Source: Aerobium sp039839275 (GTDB lineage: Bacteria > Pseudomonadota > Alphaproteobacteria > Rhizobiales > Rhizobiaceae). From it: a DNA stretch of 64,000 nt. The stretch covers positions 558,001 to 622,000 of the forward strand of contig NZ_JBDOQP010000002.1 of NCBI RefSeq assembly GCF_039839275.1, given 5' to 3'. The position numbers were made by a program, and so were the translations under genes. The notes beneath the pieces are model-generated. The model was not told the origin of the DNA. It made no database searches and worked only from the letters and a program-made list of their open reading frames with translations. Positions 17,403 to 28,019 of the stretch are shown here, one piece after another (within the stretch, counting starts at the first letter, position 1; the number at the start of each line of letters is the position of its first letter).

Positions 17403-20400
17403 ATGAATTTTCATTCAGGCCCGAAGCTTCGGACCACCGAGATTTCCCTGCCCCGCGGCGGCGAGGTGCCTATCCGCGCGGTCTCCCCGCACTATGGCGA
17501 CCTGCGTGCCCTGGGTGCGGCGCTGGCGCGCGGCGAGGCCGCCGACGCCCAGGCGTTGCAGCCCTATGATCCGCGCCAGCGCACCGCCGAGAATGCCGAG
17601 CATATCCGCAAGGTCGTGCATACGCTCAACCGCGCCCAGCAGCGCGGCGAGAGCGTCACGCCTGCCGCCGAATGGCTGCTCGACAACGCCTATGTCGTCG
17701 AGGAAGCGATTGTCGGCATCCGGCGTGACCTGCCGCCGAGCTTCTACAGGCAGCTTCCGCTTCTCGCAGGCCAGCAGGTGCCGCGGACCTTCGCCATCGC
17801 CTGGCTTTACGTCGCGCACACCGACAGCGCGATCTCGAAGCAGGGTTTCCGGGAGATCGTCGAAGGGTTCCAGGAAGTCCAGCCGCTGCGGATCGGTGAA
17901 CTGTGGGCGCTTCCATCGATCCTGCGCTTCATCCTCGTCGAGAACCTGCGCCGTCTGGCCCTCCGGGTGGCACGGGCGCGCGACATGCGGCTCGCCGCGA
18001 ACAGCGTCGCCGACATGCTGGCGATCACGTCCGGCGGCGAAGAAACGGCCATCCTCGAGGCGCAGGCGCGCACCGCCCACGACCACACCTTCGCCACGCA
18101 ATTGCTGCACCGACTGCGCGACGGATCGCAGGCATCGAGCACCGGCTTGGCCTGGCTGGAAGCCAGGCTGGAGGAAGCGGACACCGACGCCGAAGAGATC
18201 ACGCTGGCCGAACACGCCAACCTGTCGGCCGGCAACGTCACCACCGGCAACATCATCAAGGGCCTGCGGCTGATCGATGACATCGACTGGACCGACTGGT
18301 TCGAGGATGTCAGCCGCATCGATTGCCTGCTGCGCGACCGGACGGGCTTTGCAGCGCTCGATTTCCAGTCCCGCGATGCCTATCGCCGCGCCATCGAGAA
18401 GCTTGCCAAGCGGGCCGGACGCGAGGAATTCGACGTCGCAGCACAAGCCGTCGCGCTTGCCGAGCGCACACAGGCCGATGCTTCAGGCGATCGCAACGCG
18501 CTCGATGTCGGCTGCTTCCTGGTCGGGCCCAGGCGCGAAGAATTTGAGCGCGAACTGGGCTGCATGGTTCCGGCAAGGACGCGGTTCCGACGCGCCATGC
18601 ATCGTATCGGCTGGCCGGCGCTGCTCGCACCAATCGCATTGATGACGATCCTCCTGCTGGCCGCGACCGGGGTGGCGCTGGAGGACTACGGTCTCGGCGA
18701 CGGCGCCATCGCGCTGCTGGTCGTGCTCTTTATCCTGCCCGCGACGGAAGCCGCTACCGGATTTTTCAACACGCTGGTGTCCCTCGTCGTCAAGCCGACG
18801 CGCCTGATCGGCTATGAATACAAGGACGGCGTTTCCTCCCACGCGCGCACGCTCGTCGTTGCGCCGGTCCTCATCGGCAGCCGCGACGACATCGAGGAAG
18901 CGGTCGAGAACCTCGAGGTCCACTATCTCGCCAACATGGGCGGCGCGGTGCATTTTGCCATGCTTTCCGACTGGCCTGACAGCCCGACGGAACAGAGCCA
19001 GGCCGACACCGACCTCCTCGAACACGCCCGCAAGCAGATCGCCGCGCTCAACACGCGTCATCCGGGCCAGGATGGCCACCCCCGCTTCTACCTGCTGCAC
19101 CGCCGTCGGCTCTACAACGACGCCGAAGGCTGCTGGATGGGCTGGGAGCGCAAGCGCGGCAAACTGCATGAGTTGAACACGCTGCTGCGCGGCGACCTCG
19201 ACACCACGTTCTTCCCGCCCTCGGATCCGCTGCCGGACGATGTCGACTACGTCATGACCGTCGATGCCGACACGCGGATGACCCGCGGCGCGGTCGCCAA
19301 GCTCGTCGGCAAGCTCAGCCACCCGCTCAACCGTCCTGTCATCGACCATGCGGAGCGGCGGCTTTCCTCGGGCTATGCGATCCTGCAGCCGCGCGTCACC
19401 CCGTCGCTTACCACCGGCGACGAGGCGTCGTTCTTCCAGCGCGTCTTCTCCGCCAATCGCGGCATAGACCCCTATGTCTTCGCCGTGTCCGACACCTATC
19501 AGGACCTGTTCGGCGAGGGCACGTTCACCGGCAAGGGGCTGTACCATGTCGACGCGATGGAGGCGGCGCTCAAGGACCGCTTTCCCGAAAACGCCATCCT
19601 GAGCCACGATCTCATCGAGGGTTCCTTCGCGACCGCCGCGCTGGTCACCGACGTCGAGCTTATCGAAGACTATCCGACGCGCTATCTCGTCGACGCCTCG
19701 CGCCACCATCGCTGGGCACGCGGCGACTGGCAGCTCCTGCCATGGATCTTCAACCCGCTTTCGGGCGTGCCGGGCCTGTCGCGCTGGAAGATGGTGGACA
19801 ATCTTCGCCGCTCGCTGATGCCCATGGTCTGGATAGCGGCGTCGGTCGCGGGCTGGACCCTGCTTCCCTTCACCCAGGCGGCGCAATGGCAGGCACTCCT
19901 GGTGCTCAGCCTGTTCTTCTCGCTCACTTACGGCATCGTCGACGCCATCATTCCGCATGGCCGCGATGCCACGCTGAAGAACCACGTGGCCGCATTCGCC
20001 CGCGACTTCGCCTTTGCCAGCGCCCAGGTGGCCGCGAAGATCGTCCTGATGGCGCATCTGGCATGGTCGATGAGCGATGCGATCCTGCGGACCCTCTACA
20101 GGCTCTTCATCAGCCGCAAGAATCTCCTGGAGTGGCGCACCGCCTCGCAGGCCGCGCGTGGCGGCACCGGACTGCTCGCCCACTACCGCGCGATGGGTGG
20201 CGCGCTGCCGATTGCCTTCGTCGGCCTCGCCTTGCCGTTCGCCGCCGATACCACCGGCACCTTCATCGCCTTCTTCTTCGCGCTGTTCTGGATCGGTTCG
20301 CCGGCCTTCGCCTGGCTCATCAGCCGTTCGGCACAGACCGAGGATCGGCTGGTGGTCACCAAGGCCGACGCTGCCACGCTGCGCACGGTCGCGCGGCGGA

Positions 20401-23400
20401 CCTGGCTTTATTTCGAGACATTCGTGGATGCGGAGCACAACATGCTGCCGCCCGACAATTTTCAGGAAGTCCCGACGCCGGTCGTCGCCGGGCGAACCTC
20501 TCCGACCAATATCGGCGTCTATCTGCTGTCGGTCGTCTCGGCGCGTGATTTCGGCTGGATCAGCCTTCCCGAGACTGTCGACCGGCTGGAACGGACGGTG
20601 GATACGATCGAGCGCATGGAGCGCCGACGCGGCCATCTCTACAACTGGTACGACACGCGCACGCTGAAGCCGCTGCAGCCGCTCTACATCTCCTCCGTCG
20701 ACAGCGGCAACCTGGCGGGCCATCTCATCGCGGTATCGGCGGCGTGCGATGCGTGGGCCGCCGCGACAGCCGCGCACTTGCAGGGCGACTTCGCCGGCAT
20801 TCTCGATGCCGCGTCGATCCTGGAGGAGCAGCTTCACGCATTGCCCGACGACCGCAGGTCGCTGCGTCCATTGCGCCAGCGTCTTTCGGAGCGCGTCGAA
20901 GGCATGCGCCGCACCGTCGGCACCATCATGAGCGAGCCGGAAGTGGCCGCCATCCGCACCATCAACCTGACCGTGACCGCGCGCGACATCACCCGCCTGG
21001 CAAAGTCTCTGCATGAGGAGATCGCATCGTCGGCCAGCGAGGACCTGGCGCTGTGGGCGGAGAAGCTCGAAATCGCCTGTGAGGCGCATATGACCGACGC
21101 CCACATGGAAGGCGACGGGGTGCAGGCGCTGCGCAAGCGGTTGCGCGCGCTGCGCGAACGGGCGCGCAAATTCGCGTTCGAAATGGAATTCTCCTTCCTC
21201 CTGCGCAAGGACCGCAAGCTCTTGTCGATCGGCTATCGGGTCGACGAGGACCAGCTTGACGAGGCGTGCTACGACCTTCTTGCCTCCGAGGCGCGCCTGA
21301 CCAGCCTGTTCGGCATCGCCAAGGGCGACCTGCCGACCGAGCACTGGTTCCGGCTCGGCCGTCCCGTCACCGGGATCGGCTTCTCCGGCGCCCTGCTGTC
21401 CTGGTCGGGGTCGATGTTCGAATATCTGATGCCGCCGCTGGTGATGAAGGAGCCGCTCGGCGGAATCCTTAACCAGACCAGCAATCTCGTCATCCGCAGG
21501 CAGATCAGCTACGGGCGCGAGAAGCGCACGCCATGGGGCATCTCCGAGGCCGCCTATAATGCGCGCGACCGCGAGATGACCTACCAGTACACCAATTTCG
21601 GCGTACCCGGACTGGGTCTGAAACGCGGACTGGCCAAGAATACCGTTATTGCGCCCTACGCCAGCCTGCTGGCGGCACAGTTCCGCCCGGCTGAGGCGGT
21701 CGCCAACCTGCAGCGGCTGAAGGCGGCCGGAGCGCTTGGCCGCTACGGCTATCACGACGCGGTCGACTACACGCCGGCGCGCGTGCCTGACGGCAGCAGT
21801 TGCGCCGTCGTGCGCAACTACATGGCCCACCATCACGGCATGTCGATCGTCGCCGTGGCCAACGCCATCTTTGAAGGCCGCATGCGCGACCGCTTCCATT
21901 CCGACCCCGTCATTGAGGCGGCCGAACTGCTGATGCAGGAGAAGGCGCCCCGCGACGTGCCGGCGATGCCGATCCGCGACGAGACCGGCGACGACCGGGC
22001 GCAGCCCGAACAGGTCGACGACCGGCCGGATTCGCGCCTCGTGCTCGACCCGTTGCGCAGCCCGCGCGCCACCAACGTGATGTCCAACGGCTATTACAAC
22101 GTGATGCTCAACGCGACCGGCACCGGCTACAGCCGCGCCGGCCAGATTTCGGTCAGCCGCTGGAACGCCGACCCGAGCGAGGACCGGTCCGGCACGTTCC
22201 TGTTTCTCGGCGATCCCGCCAGCGGCGAATGGTGGTCGGCGACCGCCGAGCCGAGGCGCGCGCCGGGTGAAACCTGCCGCGCCTTCTTCTGCGACGACAA
22301 GGTCACCTTCACCAAGACCGTCGGTACGCTGCGCTCGGAAGTCGAGTGCGTCGTGGTCTCGGAAGCCAATGGCGAAGCCCGCCACATCACCATCTGGAAC
22401 GACGGCGACCAGGACCGCCACCTCGAGATAACCTCGTTTGCCGAGCTGGCTCTGGCGCTGGAGGCATCCGACAGCGCCCATCCCGCATTCTCGAAAATGT
22501 TCGTGACGACGGAACTCGGTGGCCCGGACGGGTCCACGATCTTCGCCGAACGCCGTCGTCGCACCGACAGCGAGCCTGCCATTGCGCTGGCGCATTTCGT
22601 CACCTCGGCGACCGGGATGCCGCGCGACGTCACGGCGGAAACCGACCGCCGTCTCTTCCTCGGCCGCGGCCGTTCGATCGCCAATGCCGCCGCTTTCGAT
22701 GCCGGCGCCCAGCTCACCGGCTCGACGGGATTCACGCTCGATCCCGTGATGGCGTTGCGCGCCAAGGTGCGCGTGCCTGCGCGCAAGAAGGTATCGCTGA
22801 CCTTCTGGACGCTGGTAGCGGCCAACCGCGCGGATGTCGAGGAAGAGGCACGGCGCTTCCTGCGTGGCGAGAGCTACGAGCGGCAGGCAATGCTGGCATG
22901 GACACGCTCGCAGGTGCAGACGCGGCATGTGGGCATCACCCTCGCCGAAGCCGCCATCGTCCAGAAGCTGGCGCGCTACCTGCTCTATCCCGATGCGGCG
23001 CTTCGCGCGCCCTCCGAGACCATCGCCACGGGAATGGGACGCCAGTCGTCTCTCTGGCCGATGGCGATTTCCGGCGATTTCCCGATCTTCGCGCTTCGCA
23101 TCGGGGACGTCGCCGACCTTCCGATCGTCGCCAACGCGCTGCGCATGCAGGAATATCTGCGCGCGCACGGCCTGCTTGCGGATCTGGTCATCGTCAACGA
23201 ACAGGCCGCGTCCTACGTCCAAGACCTGCAGCAGTCGATCGAGCTGCTGTGCGACAATGCCCGGCTTCGCGGCCGCGAACTCGGACCGCGCCAGCACATC
23301 TTCGCCGTACGCCGCGACCTGATGGACGAGGCGTCCTATCGTACGCTCATCGCGTCTGCCCGGATCGTCATGCACACCCGTAATGGTCCGATCCTCGACC

Positions 23401-25925
23401 AGATCGAGCGCGCCGAGCAGACCGCGCTGGTCACCGATGCGGCGCTGCGCGAGGCAACCGTCGCCCAGCCTGCCGCACTCGCCGCGCCGACCTGGCATCC
23501 GTCTGCGAGCGACACGCCGGCACCGGCCGTCGCCGGTGACGATCTGGCATTCTGGAACGGCTTCGGCGGCTTTGCCGATGATGGCAAGGCCTATGTCGTG
23601 CGCCTGTCGGGCGACAGCGTCACGCCGCATCCATGGATCAACGTCATTGCCAACCGCGACTTCGGCTTTCACACCTCGTCGGGCGGAGCCTCGTTCACCT
23701 GGAGCCGCAACAGCCGCGACTTCCAGCTCACCCCATGGTCGAACGATGCGGTGACGAACCGGCCCGGAGAGGCGTTCTACGTCGTCGACATGGACACCGG
23801 CGAGACTTTCTCGCCGCAATCCTGCGTCGTGCGCAACCCGGCCGCGCGCTATGAGGCACGGCACGAACGCGGCGTCTCGACGTTCTCCGCCACGCTTCCC
23901 ACTTTAACGGCGGAACTCGCCCAGCTCGTCGACCCGGCGGATGCCGTCAAGGTGCAGCGGCTGCGTCTCGCCAGCAGCGCCGGCAAGCCGGCGCGGCTGC
24001 GGGTCTACGCCTATGCGGAATGGGTCCTGGGCAACAACCGGGCCCGCAGCGCGCCCTATATCGTGTCCGGCAGGGACGACGCCACCGGCGCTCTGACCGC
24101 CGCAAATCCCTATCACCTCGACTACGGCGACCGGGTGGCGTTTCTTGCCTGTGACGCGGCAGACCAGAGCTTTACCTGCGACCGGACGGAATTTCTCGGT
24201 GCCGACGGCTCGACCCGGATCCCGCATGCGGTGCGGCGCGGCCTTGCCCTTTCCAGTTCCCTGGAGACCGGACGCGATCCATGCGCTGCGATCTCCTTCG
24301 ACGTCAAAATCGCGGCAGGCGCCACGGCCGACCTCACCTTCGTGCTCGGCGACGCGGCGTCGAGCGGGGAGATTTCCGGGATCGTCTCGCGGCACCTGAG
24401 CGCGGATTTCGAAGACCGGCTTGTTGCCAACCATGCGGAATGGGACGCCTTTTCCGGCGCCCTCCAGGTCGACACGCCCGACCCCGCTTTCAACGCCATG
24501 GTCAATGTCTGGCTGCCCTATCAGGCCTATGCCTGCCGTATCCGGGCACGCTCGGCGTTCTATCAGGCCAGCGGCGCGTTCGGCTTCCGCGACCAGTTGC
24601 AGGATACGCTGGCGCTTCTTCTGCATGATCCGTCCCTTGCCAGGGAACAGATCCTCAACGCCGCCGCGCGGCAGTTCCCCCAGGGCGACGTCCAGCATTG
24701 GTGGCTACCCGGCAGCGGCGCCGGCGTGCGCACGATGATTTCCGACGACGTCGTCTGGCTCGCCTACGGCACGCATCATTATGTGCGGGTCACCGGCGAT
24801 ACCGCCATTCTCGACGAACGGATCCGGTTCATCGAGGGCCGCACGCTGGAGGACGGAGAGCATGATGCCTTCTTCACGCCGCAACCGGCAGGCGAGACGG
24901 CATCGCTCTACGACCATTGCGCCCGCGCCCTCGACCTCGCGGTGGAGCGAACCGGCGAGAACGGCCTGCCGCTGATCCTCGGCGGCGACTGGAACGATGG
25001 CATGAACCGTGTCGGCGAGGCGGGCCGCGGAACGAGCGTCTGGCTTGGCTGGTTCCTGCTCAAGGCCCTGCGCGATTTCGCCGGGCTGGCAGATGAGCGC
25101 GGCGACGCAACGCATGCCAGCGCCTGGCGCACCCATGCTGAAAAGCTGCAAGCCGCGCTCGACGCGGATGGCTGGGACGGCGCGTGGTACCGACGCGGCA
25201 CCTTCGACGACGGCACACCGCTCGGCTCCAGCGTCTCGGATGAATGCCGCATCGATTCCATCGCGCAATCCTGGTCGGTCCTGTCCGGCGCCGGCAACAC
25301 CGAGCGCGCGCGGGCCGCACTCGACAAGGCACTCGAACTGCTCGTCGACGACGATCTGCAGATCGCCCGGCTGTTCACGCCGCCCTTCGACAAGACCGAC
25401 AAGGAACCCGGCTACATCAAGAGCTATCCGCCCGGCGTGCGCGAGAATGGCGGGCAATATACCCACGCGGCGACCTGGCTCGTCGCTGCACTCGCCGAAC
25501 TCGGCCGTGCCGACGACGCGTGGCGGGTGTTTTCGATGCTCAATCCCGTCAACCACGCTCTCGACGAGGCGGCGGCGGATCTCTACCGGGTGGAGCCCTA
25601 TGTGGTGGCCGCGGACATCTATTCCGAAGGCGACAAGGGCGGCCGCGGCGGCTGGACCTGGTACACCGGGTCCGCCGGATGGCTCTACCGCGTCGCCGTC
25701 GAGAACATTCTCGGCATCCGCCGCAACGGCGACAGGCTTGTCGTGAAACCGGCCCTTCCCTCGGCCTGGAAAGGCTTCACGGCGCGGCTGAAGCTCGGCG
25801 ACGCCACCTATACGATCATTGTGCAGCGCGAAGACCCCAGCGCCGACGCGGGAGTCCCTGCGGAGTCAATGGATATTGCGCTGCACAAAAATGGAGAACA
25901 TGAAATTATTGTAATGACACATTAG
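17403..25925 (+). CDS. ndvB: Cyclic beta-1,2-glucan synthase
   Basis: Giant inner-membrane enzyme that initiates, elongates and cyclises periplasmic beta-1,2-glucans from UDP-glucose. 2840 residues, the full length for NdvB/Cgs/ChvB. Order: N-terminal cytoplasmic region, membrane segments about 410-470, a GT84 glycosyltransferase domain with DxD at 621-623 (TVDADTRM) and an RHHRWARGDWQ block near 767, more membrane segments (about 805-850 and 930-975), a glycoamylase-like region, two carbohydrate-binding supersandwich regions, and a C-terminal GH94 phosphorylase domain that trims chain length (GGDWNDGMNRVGE at 2527 onward carries the catalytic Asp). It starts at an ATG with a weak ribosome binding site. 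The exporter gene ndvA follows 190 bases downstream. Confidence 0.97.
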   Translation: MNFHSGPKLRTTEISLPRGGEVPIRAVSPHYGDLRALGAALARGEAADAQALQPYDPRQRTAENAEHIRKVVHTLNRAQQRGESVTPAAEWLLDNAYVVEEAIVGIRRDLPPSFYRQLPLLAGQQVPRTFAIAWLYVAHTDSAISKQGFREIVEGFQEVQPLRIGELWALPSILRFILVENLRRLALRVARARDMRLAANSVADMLAITSGGEETAILEAQARTAHDHTFATQLLHRLRDGSQASSTGLAWLEARLEEADTDAEEITLAEHANLSAGNVTTGNIIKGLRLIDDIDWTDWFEDVSRIDCLLRDRTGFAALDFQSRDAYRRAIEKLAKRAGREEFDVAAQAVALAERTQADASGDRNALDVGCFLVGPRREEFERELGCMVPARTRFRRAMHRIGWPALLAPIALMTILLLAATGVALEDYGLGDGAIALLVVLFILPATEAATGFFNTLVSLVVKPTRLIGYEYKDGVSSHARTLVVAPVLIGSRDDIEEAVENLEVHYLANMGGAVHFAMLSDWPDSPTEQSQADTDLLEHARKQIAALNTRHPGQDGHPRFYLLHRRRLYNDAEGCWMGWERKRGKLHELNTLLRGDLDTTFFPPSDPLPDDVDYVMTVDADTRMTRGAVAKLVGKLSHPLNRPVIDHAERRLSSGYAILQPRVTPSLTTGDEASFFQRVFSANRGIDPYVFAVSDTYQDLFGEGTFTGKGLYHVDAMEAALKDRFPENAILSHDLIEGSFATAALVTDVELIEDYPTRYLVDASRHHRWARGDWQLLPWIFNPLSGVPGLSRWKMVDNLRRSLMPMVWIAASVAGWTLLPFTQAAQWQALLVLSLFFSLTYGIVDAIIPHGRDATLKNHVAAFARDFAFASAQVAAKIVLMAHLAWSMSDAILRTLYRLFISRKNLLEWRTASQAARGGTGLLAHYRAMGGALPIAFVGLALPFAADTTGTFIAFFFALFWIGSPAFAWLISRSAQTEDRLVVTKADAATLRTVARRTWLYFETFVDAEHNMLPPDNFQEVPTPVVAGRTSPTNIGVYLLSVVSARDFGWISLPETVDRLERTVDTIERMERRRGHLYNWYDTRTLKPLQPLYISSVDSGNLAGHLIAVSAACDAWAAATAAHLQGDFAGILDAASILEEQLHALPDDRRSLRPLRQRLSERVEGMRRTVGTIMSEPEVAAIRTINLTVTARDITRLAKSLHEEIASSASEDLALWAEKLEIACEAHMTDAHMEGDGVQALRKRLRALRERARKFAFEMEFSFLLRKDRKLLSIGYRVDEDQLDEACYDLLASEARLTSLFGIAKGDLPTEHWFRLGRPVTGIGFSGALLSWSGSMFEYLMPPLVMKEPLGGILNQTSNLVIRRQISYGREKRTPWGISEAAYNARDREMTYQYTNFGVPGLGLKRGLAKNTVIAPYASLLAAQFRPAEAVANLQRLKAAGALGRYGYHDAVDYTPARVPDGSSCAVVRNYMAHHHGMSIVAVANAIFEGRMRDRFHSDPVIEAAELLMQEKAPRDVPAMPIRDETGDDRAQPEQVDDRPDSRLVLDPLRSPRATNVMSNGYYNVMLNATGTGYSRAGQISVSRWNADPSEDRSGTFLFLGDPASGEWWSATAEPRRAPGETCRAFFCDDKVTFTKTVGTLRSEVECVVVSEANGEARHITIWNDGDQDRHLEITSFAELALALEASDSAHPAFSKMFVTTELGGPDGSTIFAERRRRTDSEPAIALAHFVTSATGMPRDVTAETDRRLFLGRGRSIANAAAFDAGAQLTGSTGFTLDPVMALRAKVRVPARKKVSLTFWTLVAANRADVEEEARRFLRGESYERQAMLAWTRSQVQTRHVGITLAEAAIVQKLARYLLYPDAALRAPSETIATGMGRQSSLWPMAISGDFPIFALRIGDVADLPIVANALRMQEYLRAHGLLADLVIVNEQAASYVQDLQQSIELLCDNARLRGRELGPRQHIFAVRRDLMDEASYRTLIASARIVMHTRNGPILDQIERAEQTALVTDAALREATVAQPAALAAPTWHPSASDTPAPAVAGDDLAFWNGFGGFADDGKAYVVRLSGDSVTPHPWINVIANRDFGFHTSSGGASFTWSRNSRDFQLTPWSNDAVTNRPGEAFYVVDMDTGETFSPQSCVVRNPAARYEARHERGVSTFSATLPTLTAELAQLVDPADAVKVQRLRLASSAGKPARLRVYAYAEWVLGNNRARSAPYIVSGRDDATGALTAANPYHLDYGDRVAFLACDAADQSFTCDRTEFLGADGSTRIPHAVRRGLALSSSLETGRDPCAAISFDVKIAAGATADLTFVLGDAASSGEISGIVSRHLSADFEDRLVANHAEWDAFSGALQVDTPDPAFNAMVNVWLPYQAYACRIRARSAFYQASGAFGFRDQLQDTLALLLHDPSLAREQILNAAARQFPQGDVQHWWLPGSGAGVRTMISDDVVWLAYGTHHYVRVTGDTAILDERIRFIEGRTLEDGEHDAFFTPQPAGETASLYDHCARALDLAVERTGENGLPLILGGDWNDGMNRVGEAGRGTSVWLGWFLLKALRDFAGLADERGDATHASAWRTHAEKLQAALDADGWDGAWYRRGTFDDGTPLGSSVSDECRIDSIAQSWSVLSGAGNTERARAALDKALELLVDDDLQIARLFTPPFDKTDKEPGYIKSYPPGVRENGGQYTHAATWLVAALAELGRADDAWRVFSMLNPVNHALDEAAADLYRVEPYVVAADIYSEGDKGGRGGWTWYTGSAGWLYRVAVENILGIRRNGDRLVVKPALPSAWKGFTARLKLGDATYTIIVQREDPSADAGVPAESMDIALHKNGEHEIIVMTH

Positions 25926-25968
25926 CGCCGTCTCGCCATGAATTGGCCTTTTTCATAATTATTTCATA

Positions 25969-25995
25969 CCGTTACACGATCACGGATCGTAACGG
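25969..25995. promoter_or_regulatory. Hairpin in the ndvB-ndvA spacer
   Basis: Inverted repeat with 7-base arms CCGTTAC/GTAACGG, extended by GATC/GATC after a two-base bulge and closed by a three-base loop. It lies in an AT-rich spacer (unlike the surrounding DNA), 43 bases after the ndvB stop and 121 bases before the ndvA start. A pyrimidine-rich stretch follows. It could be a partial terminator or processing site that sets the ndvB:ndvA ratio, or an operator. Confidence 0.5.
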
Positions 25996-26115
25996 CCTGT
26001 CTTTCTTCTTGTATATTACCTCGCAACGGAATCGCCATTTTTCCATTGAGAAGTATCGAGCCGAAGCATAGCGTCGCGCGATGATGCGGTGCAACAAGAC
26101 CGCGAGGAAAGCTCT

Positions 26116-27906
26116 TTGACCCTTCTCGATATTTACTGGCGAGCCCTGGGCTACCTGGCTGCTGAAAAGCGCCGGGCTGCCGTCATCTGCTCAGCCAACG
26201 TCTTTCTCGCCGTCGCGATGATCGCGGAGCCGATACTGTTCGGCCGTATCATCGAGGCAATCTCCGACGAGCATAACATCATCAACGAAGTGGCAGTGTG
26301 GGCTGGCCTCGGCGCGTTCAACATCGTCGCGTTCGTGCTGGTGGCGCGTGGTGCCGATCGCCTTGCCCATCAACGACGGGTCGAGGTGCTGACGGAGTCG
26401 TTCGAAAAGGTCATCGCCATGCCGCTTGCATGGCATCACCGCCACGGCACGTCACAGTCGCTGCACACGCTTCTGCGCGCGGTCGAGACGCTGTTCTCGC
26501 TGTGGCTGGAGTTCATGCGCCAGCACCTGTCGACCGCCGTCGCCCTCGTCCTGCTGATCCCCACGGCCATCACCCTCGACTGGCGCATGGCCGGCGTGTT
26601 GCTGTGCCTTGGCGCGTGCTACGTCGCGATCAGCCGGTCGGTGATGGCCAAGACCAAGGAAGGCCAGGCCCAGGTCGAGCGTCACTATCATCGCGTCTTC
26701 GCCCATGTCAGCGATTCCATCGGCAACGTCTCCGTGCTGCAGAGCTACGGTCGGCTGTCGCGGGAAGCTGAGGCGTTGCGCGCCTACAGCGCCGACCTGA
26801 TCGGCGCGCAGTTCCCCGTACTCAACTGGTGGGCCATCGCCAGCGCCTTGCAGCGCCTGTCGGCGACCATCTCGATGATGGTGGTGCTGATCATCGGCGC
26901 GTTTCTCGTCCAGGCCGGCGAGTTGCGCATCGGCGACATCGTTGCCTTCGCCGGTTTCGCGACGCTGCTGATCGGCCGCCTCGACCAGATCACCGGTTTC
27001 GTCAACCAGATCTTCGAGGCACGCGCCAAGCTCGAGCCCTTCTACGAGCTCGAGGACGCGGCCAGCGAGCGCAGCGAGCCGCATGGAACGTACCCCGTCG
27101 GTCGCCTTACCGGTGACATCACCTTCGACGATGTCTGCTTCCAGTTCCCGGATTCCGGCGAGGGCGTGGAGAACATCACCTTCCACGTGCCCGCCGGCAA
27201 GACCGTCGCCATCGTCGGCCCCACCGGTGCGGGCAAGACGACGCTGATCAACCTGCTTCAGCGCGTCTTCGATCCGAAATCCGGCTCGATCCGCGTCGAC
27301 GGCATCGACACGCGCACCATCACGCGTACCTCGCTGCGTGACCAGATCGCGACCGTGTTCCAGGATGCCGGGCTGCTCAACCGCACCATCGAGGAAAACA
27401 TCCGGCTGGGCCGCGCCGACGCACCCTACGACGAGGTGCACGCGGCGGCGACGGCGGCGGCAGCGCAGGAGTTCATCCTCGCCAAGAGCGATGGTTACGA
27501 CACGCTGGTGGGCGAGCGCGGCGGGCAGTTGTCCGGCGGCGAGCGCCAGCGCATCGCCATTGCCCGGGCGGTGCTCAAGGACGCGCCGATCCTGGTTCTG
27601 GACGAGGCGACCAGCGCTCTCGACGTCGAGACCGAAAACAAGGTGAAGGATGCCATCGACCGTCTGCGTGCCAACCGCACCACCTTCGTGATCGCCCACA
27701 GGCTTTCGACCGTGTGCGACGCCGACATCGTCATCTTCATGGACAAGGGACGGATCGTCGAGATCGGCGGCTTCCACGAACTCGCCGCGCGCGACAATGG
27801 CCGCTTCGCCTCGCTGCTGCGCGCCGGCGGCCTCCTCGACCAGAAGGATCGCCTGAAGGCCGTGCCGCTGCACGAGGTGCCGCACCTGTCGCCGGAAGTG
27901 GCGTAA
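26116..27906 (+). CDS. ndvA: Beta-1,2-glucan export ATP-binding/permease protein
   Basis: ABC exporter that moves cyclic beta-1,2-glucan from cytoplasm to periplasm. 596 residues: six-helix permease domain (about 1-310), then an ATPase domain with Walker A GPTGAGKTT (368-376), signature LSGGERQR (472-479) and Walker B ILVLDEATS. I chose a TTG start at 26116 because AGGAAAG lies just upstream and because the resulting N-terminus (MTLLDIYWRALGYL) matches the usual NdvA opening; a GTG at 26089 would add nine residues that do not fit. Directly follows ndvB. Confidence 0.95.
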   Translation: MTLLDIYWRALGYLAAEKRRAAVICSANVFLAVAMIAEPILFGRIIEAISDEHNIINEVAVWAGLGAFNIVAFVLVARGADRLAHQRRVEVLTESFEKVIAMPLAWHHRHGTSQSLHTLLRAVETLFSLWLEFMRQHLSTAVALVLLIPTAITLDWRMAGVLLCLGACYVAISRSVMAKTKEGQAQVERHYHRVFAHVSDSIGNVSVLQSYGRLSREAEALRAYSADLIGAQFPVLNWWAIASALQRLSATISMMVVLIIGAFLVQAGELRIGDIVAFAGFATLLIGRLDQITGFVNQIFEARAKLEPFYELEDAASERSEPHGTYPVGRLTGDITFDDVCFQFPDSGEGVENITFHVPAGKTVAIVGPTGAGKTTLINLLQRVFDPKSGSIRVDGIDTRTITRTSLRDQIATVFQDAGLLNRTIEENIRLGRADAPYDEVHAAATAAAAQEFILAKSDGYDTLVGERGGQLSGGERQRIAIARAVLKDAPILVLDEATSALDVETENKVKDAIDRLRANRTTFVIAHRLSTVCDADIVIFMDKGRIVEIGGFHELAARDNGRFASLLRAGGLLDQKDRLKAVPLHEVPHLSPEVA

Positions 27907-28019
27907 GGCGACCGGGGTCCTTCGCAGGGCGTCATCCCGGAAGCCGAAGCTATCGGGGACTTGTTGATCCGGGAATTGCGGAGCGCGGGCCCGTAATGGG
28001 CTCGTCTCGCATACCGCCA

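Noticed and set aside
18483..23864. A 1793-codon open frame on the minus strand opposite ndvB
   Set aside because: It is the codon-position shadow of ndvB in high-GC DNA: composition is His/Asp/Arg/Gly-rich, no domain is recognisable, and ndvB itself is unmistakable.
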